DNA of 33,239 bases, taken from contig JACUTW010000023.1 in the NCBI GenBank assembly GCA_014859605.1, positions 1-33,239 on the forward strand, read 5' to 3'. Both the position numbers and the translations under genes were made by a program. The stretch comes from Desulfuromonadales bacterium. Lineage in GTDB: Bacteria > Desulfobacterota > Desulfuromonadia > Desulfuromonadales > UBA2197. Positions within the stretch are counted from its first letter, which is position 1. The number at the start of each line of letters is the position of its first letter. Below the pieces are notes generated by a model, which was not told the DNA's origin, ran no database searches, and worked only from the letters and a program-made list of their open reading frames with translations. Below are positions 32,563 to 33,239 of the stretch, in pieces.

Positions 32563-32847
32563 ATGACAACGCAACAGCTCGAACAAACACTCATTTCCAT
32601 CCTCAATCGTCACGATGCCGGTCGCATCGCGATCTTCGGTTCGCGTGCCCGCGACGATTGGCGACCGGAGAGCGATCTTGATTTGCTGGTCGATTTCCGC
32701 AAGACGAAGAGTTTGCTGAGTCTGGTCGGAATCGAACGGGAACTCACAGAGACCCTCGGCATCAAGGTCGATCTCCTCACCGAAAAGGCGATCAGCCCAC
32801 ACCTGCTCGACCGCATCAAGCAGGAACTCAAGGTGATTCAGCAGTGA
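32563..32847 (+). CDS. mntA: MNT-type nucleotidyltransferase antitoxin
   Basis: The 94-residue minimal nucleotidyltransferase has the motif IFGSRARDDWRPESDLDLLVDF, with GSRAR and the two metal-binding Asp of SDLDLL, and a third acidic strand, IKVDLLTE. In the MntA-HepT system this protein adds AMP units to a Tyr of the HEPN toxin and so inactivates it. Its stop overlaps the GTG start of the HEPN gene by 4 bases (GTGA). The pair is not linked to the guanine genes in function as far as can be seen. Confidence 0.88.
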   Translation: MTTQQLEQTLISILNRHDAGRIAIFGSRARDDWRPESDLDLLVDFRKTKSLLSLVGIERELTETLGIKVDLLTEKAISPHLLDRIKQELKVIQQ

Positions 32848-33179
32848 CGGTGAGAGACGATACTGTATATCTCTTGCATATTCTCGATGCAATCAAGCAG
32901 GTTGAAGAATATCTTGGTAATATCGACTATGAGGGATTCAGTCACTCCCGTCTGGTACAGGACGGCGTGATTCGCCAGTTTGAGATTATTGGCGAGGCGA
33001 CAAAAAATATCTCGAATGCAACGCGTGATCGCGTGCCGCAAGTGCCATGGAAGAATATGGCCGGCATGAGGGATAAGCTGATTCACCAGTATTTTGGTGT
33101 TGATATCGAATCTTTATGGGAAACGGCTAAGGAAGATCTTCCATTTATTCAGAAAGAGGTTGCGCAACTGCTCAAGTGA
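32844..33179 (+). CDS. hepT: HEPN-domain toxin (HepT)
   Basis: The 111-residue helical protein has the HEPN/DUF86 pattern: MTVRDDTVYLLHILDAIKQVEEYLG, QDGVIRQFEIIGEATKNIS, and the active-site motif R-x4-H-x-Y in RDKLIHQYFG. HEPN toxins of this type are RNases or tRNA-targeting; the Tyr of the motif is the residue AMPylated by MntA in the studied system. The GTG start overlaps mntA by 4 bases. The last 60 bases of the window after it show no gene. Confidence 0.9.
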   Translation: MTVRDDTVYLLHILDAIKQVEEYLGNIDYEGFSHSRLVQDGVIRQFEIIGEATKNISNATRDRVPQVPWKNMAGMRDKLIHQYFGVDIESLWETAKEDLPFIQKEVAQLLK

Positions 33180-33239
33180 AAATGGGTCAAGTCCAAAATT
33201 TGCTGTAAATTCTCTCCGGTCACTGACGTTTTTTAGCCT

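Overview
The window looks like the chromosome of a diazotrophic member of the Desulfuromonadales (Geobacter/Pelobacter/Desulfuromonas relatives). The evidence is a fused nifE-nifN gene, a stand-alone nifB without a NifX tail, a nif-type ferredoxin, sigma-54 promoters, an ANTAR-type RNA-binding response regulator like GnfR of Geobacter sulfurreducens, and the housekeeping order yicC-gmk-rpoZ-spoT-ridA/rpmB. This assignment is inference from gene content; no rRNA or tRNA is present.

Bases 1-17080 are a nitrogen-fixation island. On the plus strand: nifEN (5' end missing), nifX, a 2[4Fe-4S] ferredoxin, a second NifX-family gene, nifB, a TauE/SafE permease and a glutamine-amidotransferase-like gene. 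On the minus strand: parDE (6681-7219), a 96-aa unknown protein, a small HTH protein with a Cys-rich tail, the operon ANTAR regulator-draT-draG (10391 down to 8109), the operon glnK-amtB-TorF-like porin (13105 down to 10653), a GAF-PAS histidine kinase, and nifV followed by a GNAT protein.

The main discovery is regulatory. Four transcription units (nifB, nifV, glnK-amtB and the HTH/96-aa pair) each begin with a GG-N10-GC sigma-54 promoter. Each has a leader with an ANTAR-type hexaloop hairpin (A at loop position 1, G at position 4) whose right arm is shared with the left arm of a Rho-independent terminator. Three of the four also show a clear first hexaloop hairpin. The predicted reader of these leaders, an ANTAR response regulator, is in the same window at 9828-10391. 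It is cotranscribed with draT and draG, which switch nitrogenase reductase off and on by ADP-ribosylation. The regulator operon and the kinase have sigma-54 promoters of their own without attenuators. One locus thus appears to hold transcription initiation, conditional termination, ammonium sensing (GlnK/AmtB) and enzyme inactivation.

Bases 17299-33179 are mostly core genes: pdxA, a MATE exporter, yicC, gmk, rpoZ, spoT/rel, ridA, rpmB (minus strand), a PH-domain membrane protein, miaB, a PHP phosphoesterase, an M42 aminopeptidase, guaB, guaA, a MutT-type Nudix gene and an MNT/HEPN (mntA-hepT) toxin-antitoxin pair. Between the MATE gene and yicC lies a 446-base gap with two putative small RNAs whose hairpin loops carry CCUCC (anti-Shine-Dalgarno) sequences. 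The spoT product keeps a normal synthetase signature but has three substitutions at conserved positions of its hydrolase (HD) site.

Palindromic repeats of the GTAGGGGCGC...GCGCCCCTAC type are scattered through the window. One lies in frame at the NifE-NifN junction, and an unrelated dispersed repeat supplies the last codons of draG.
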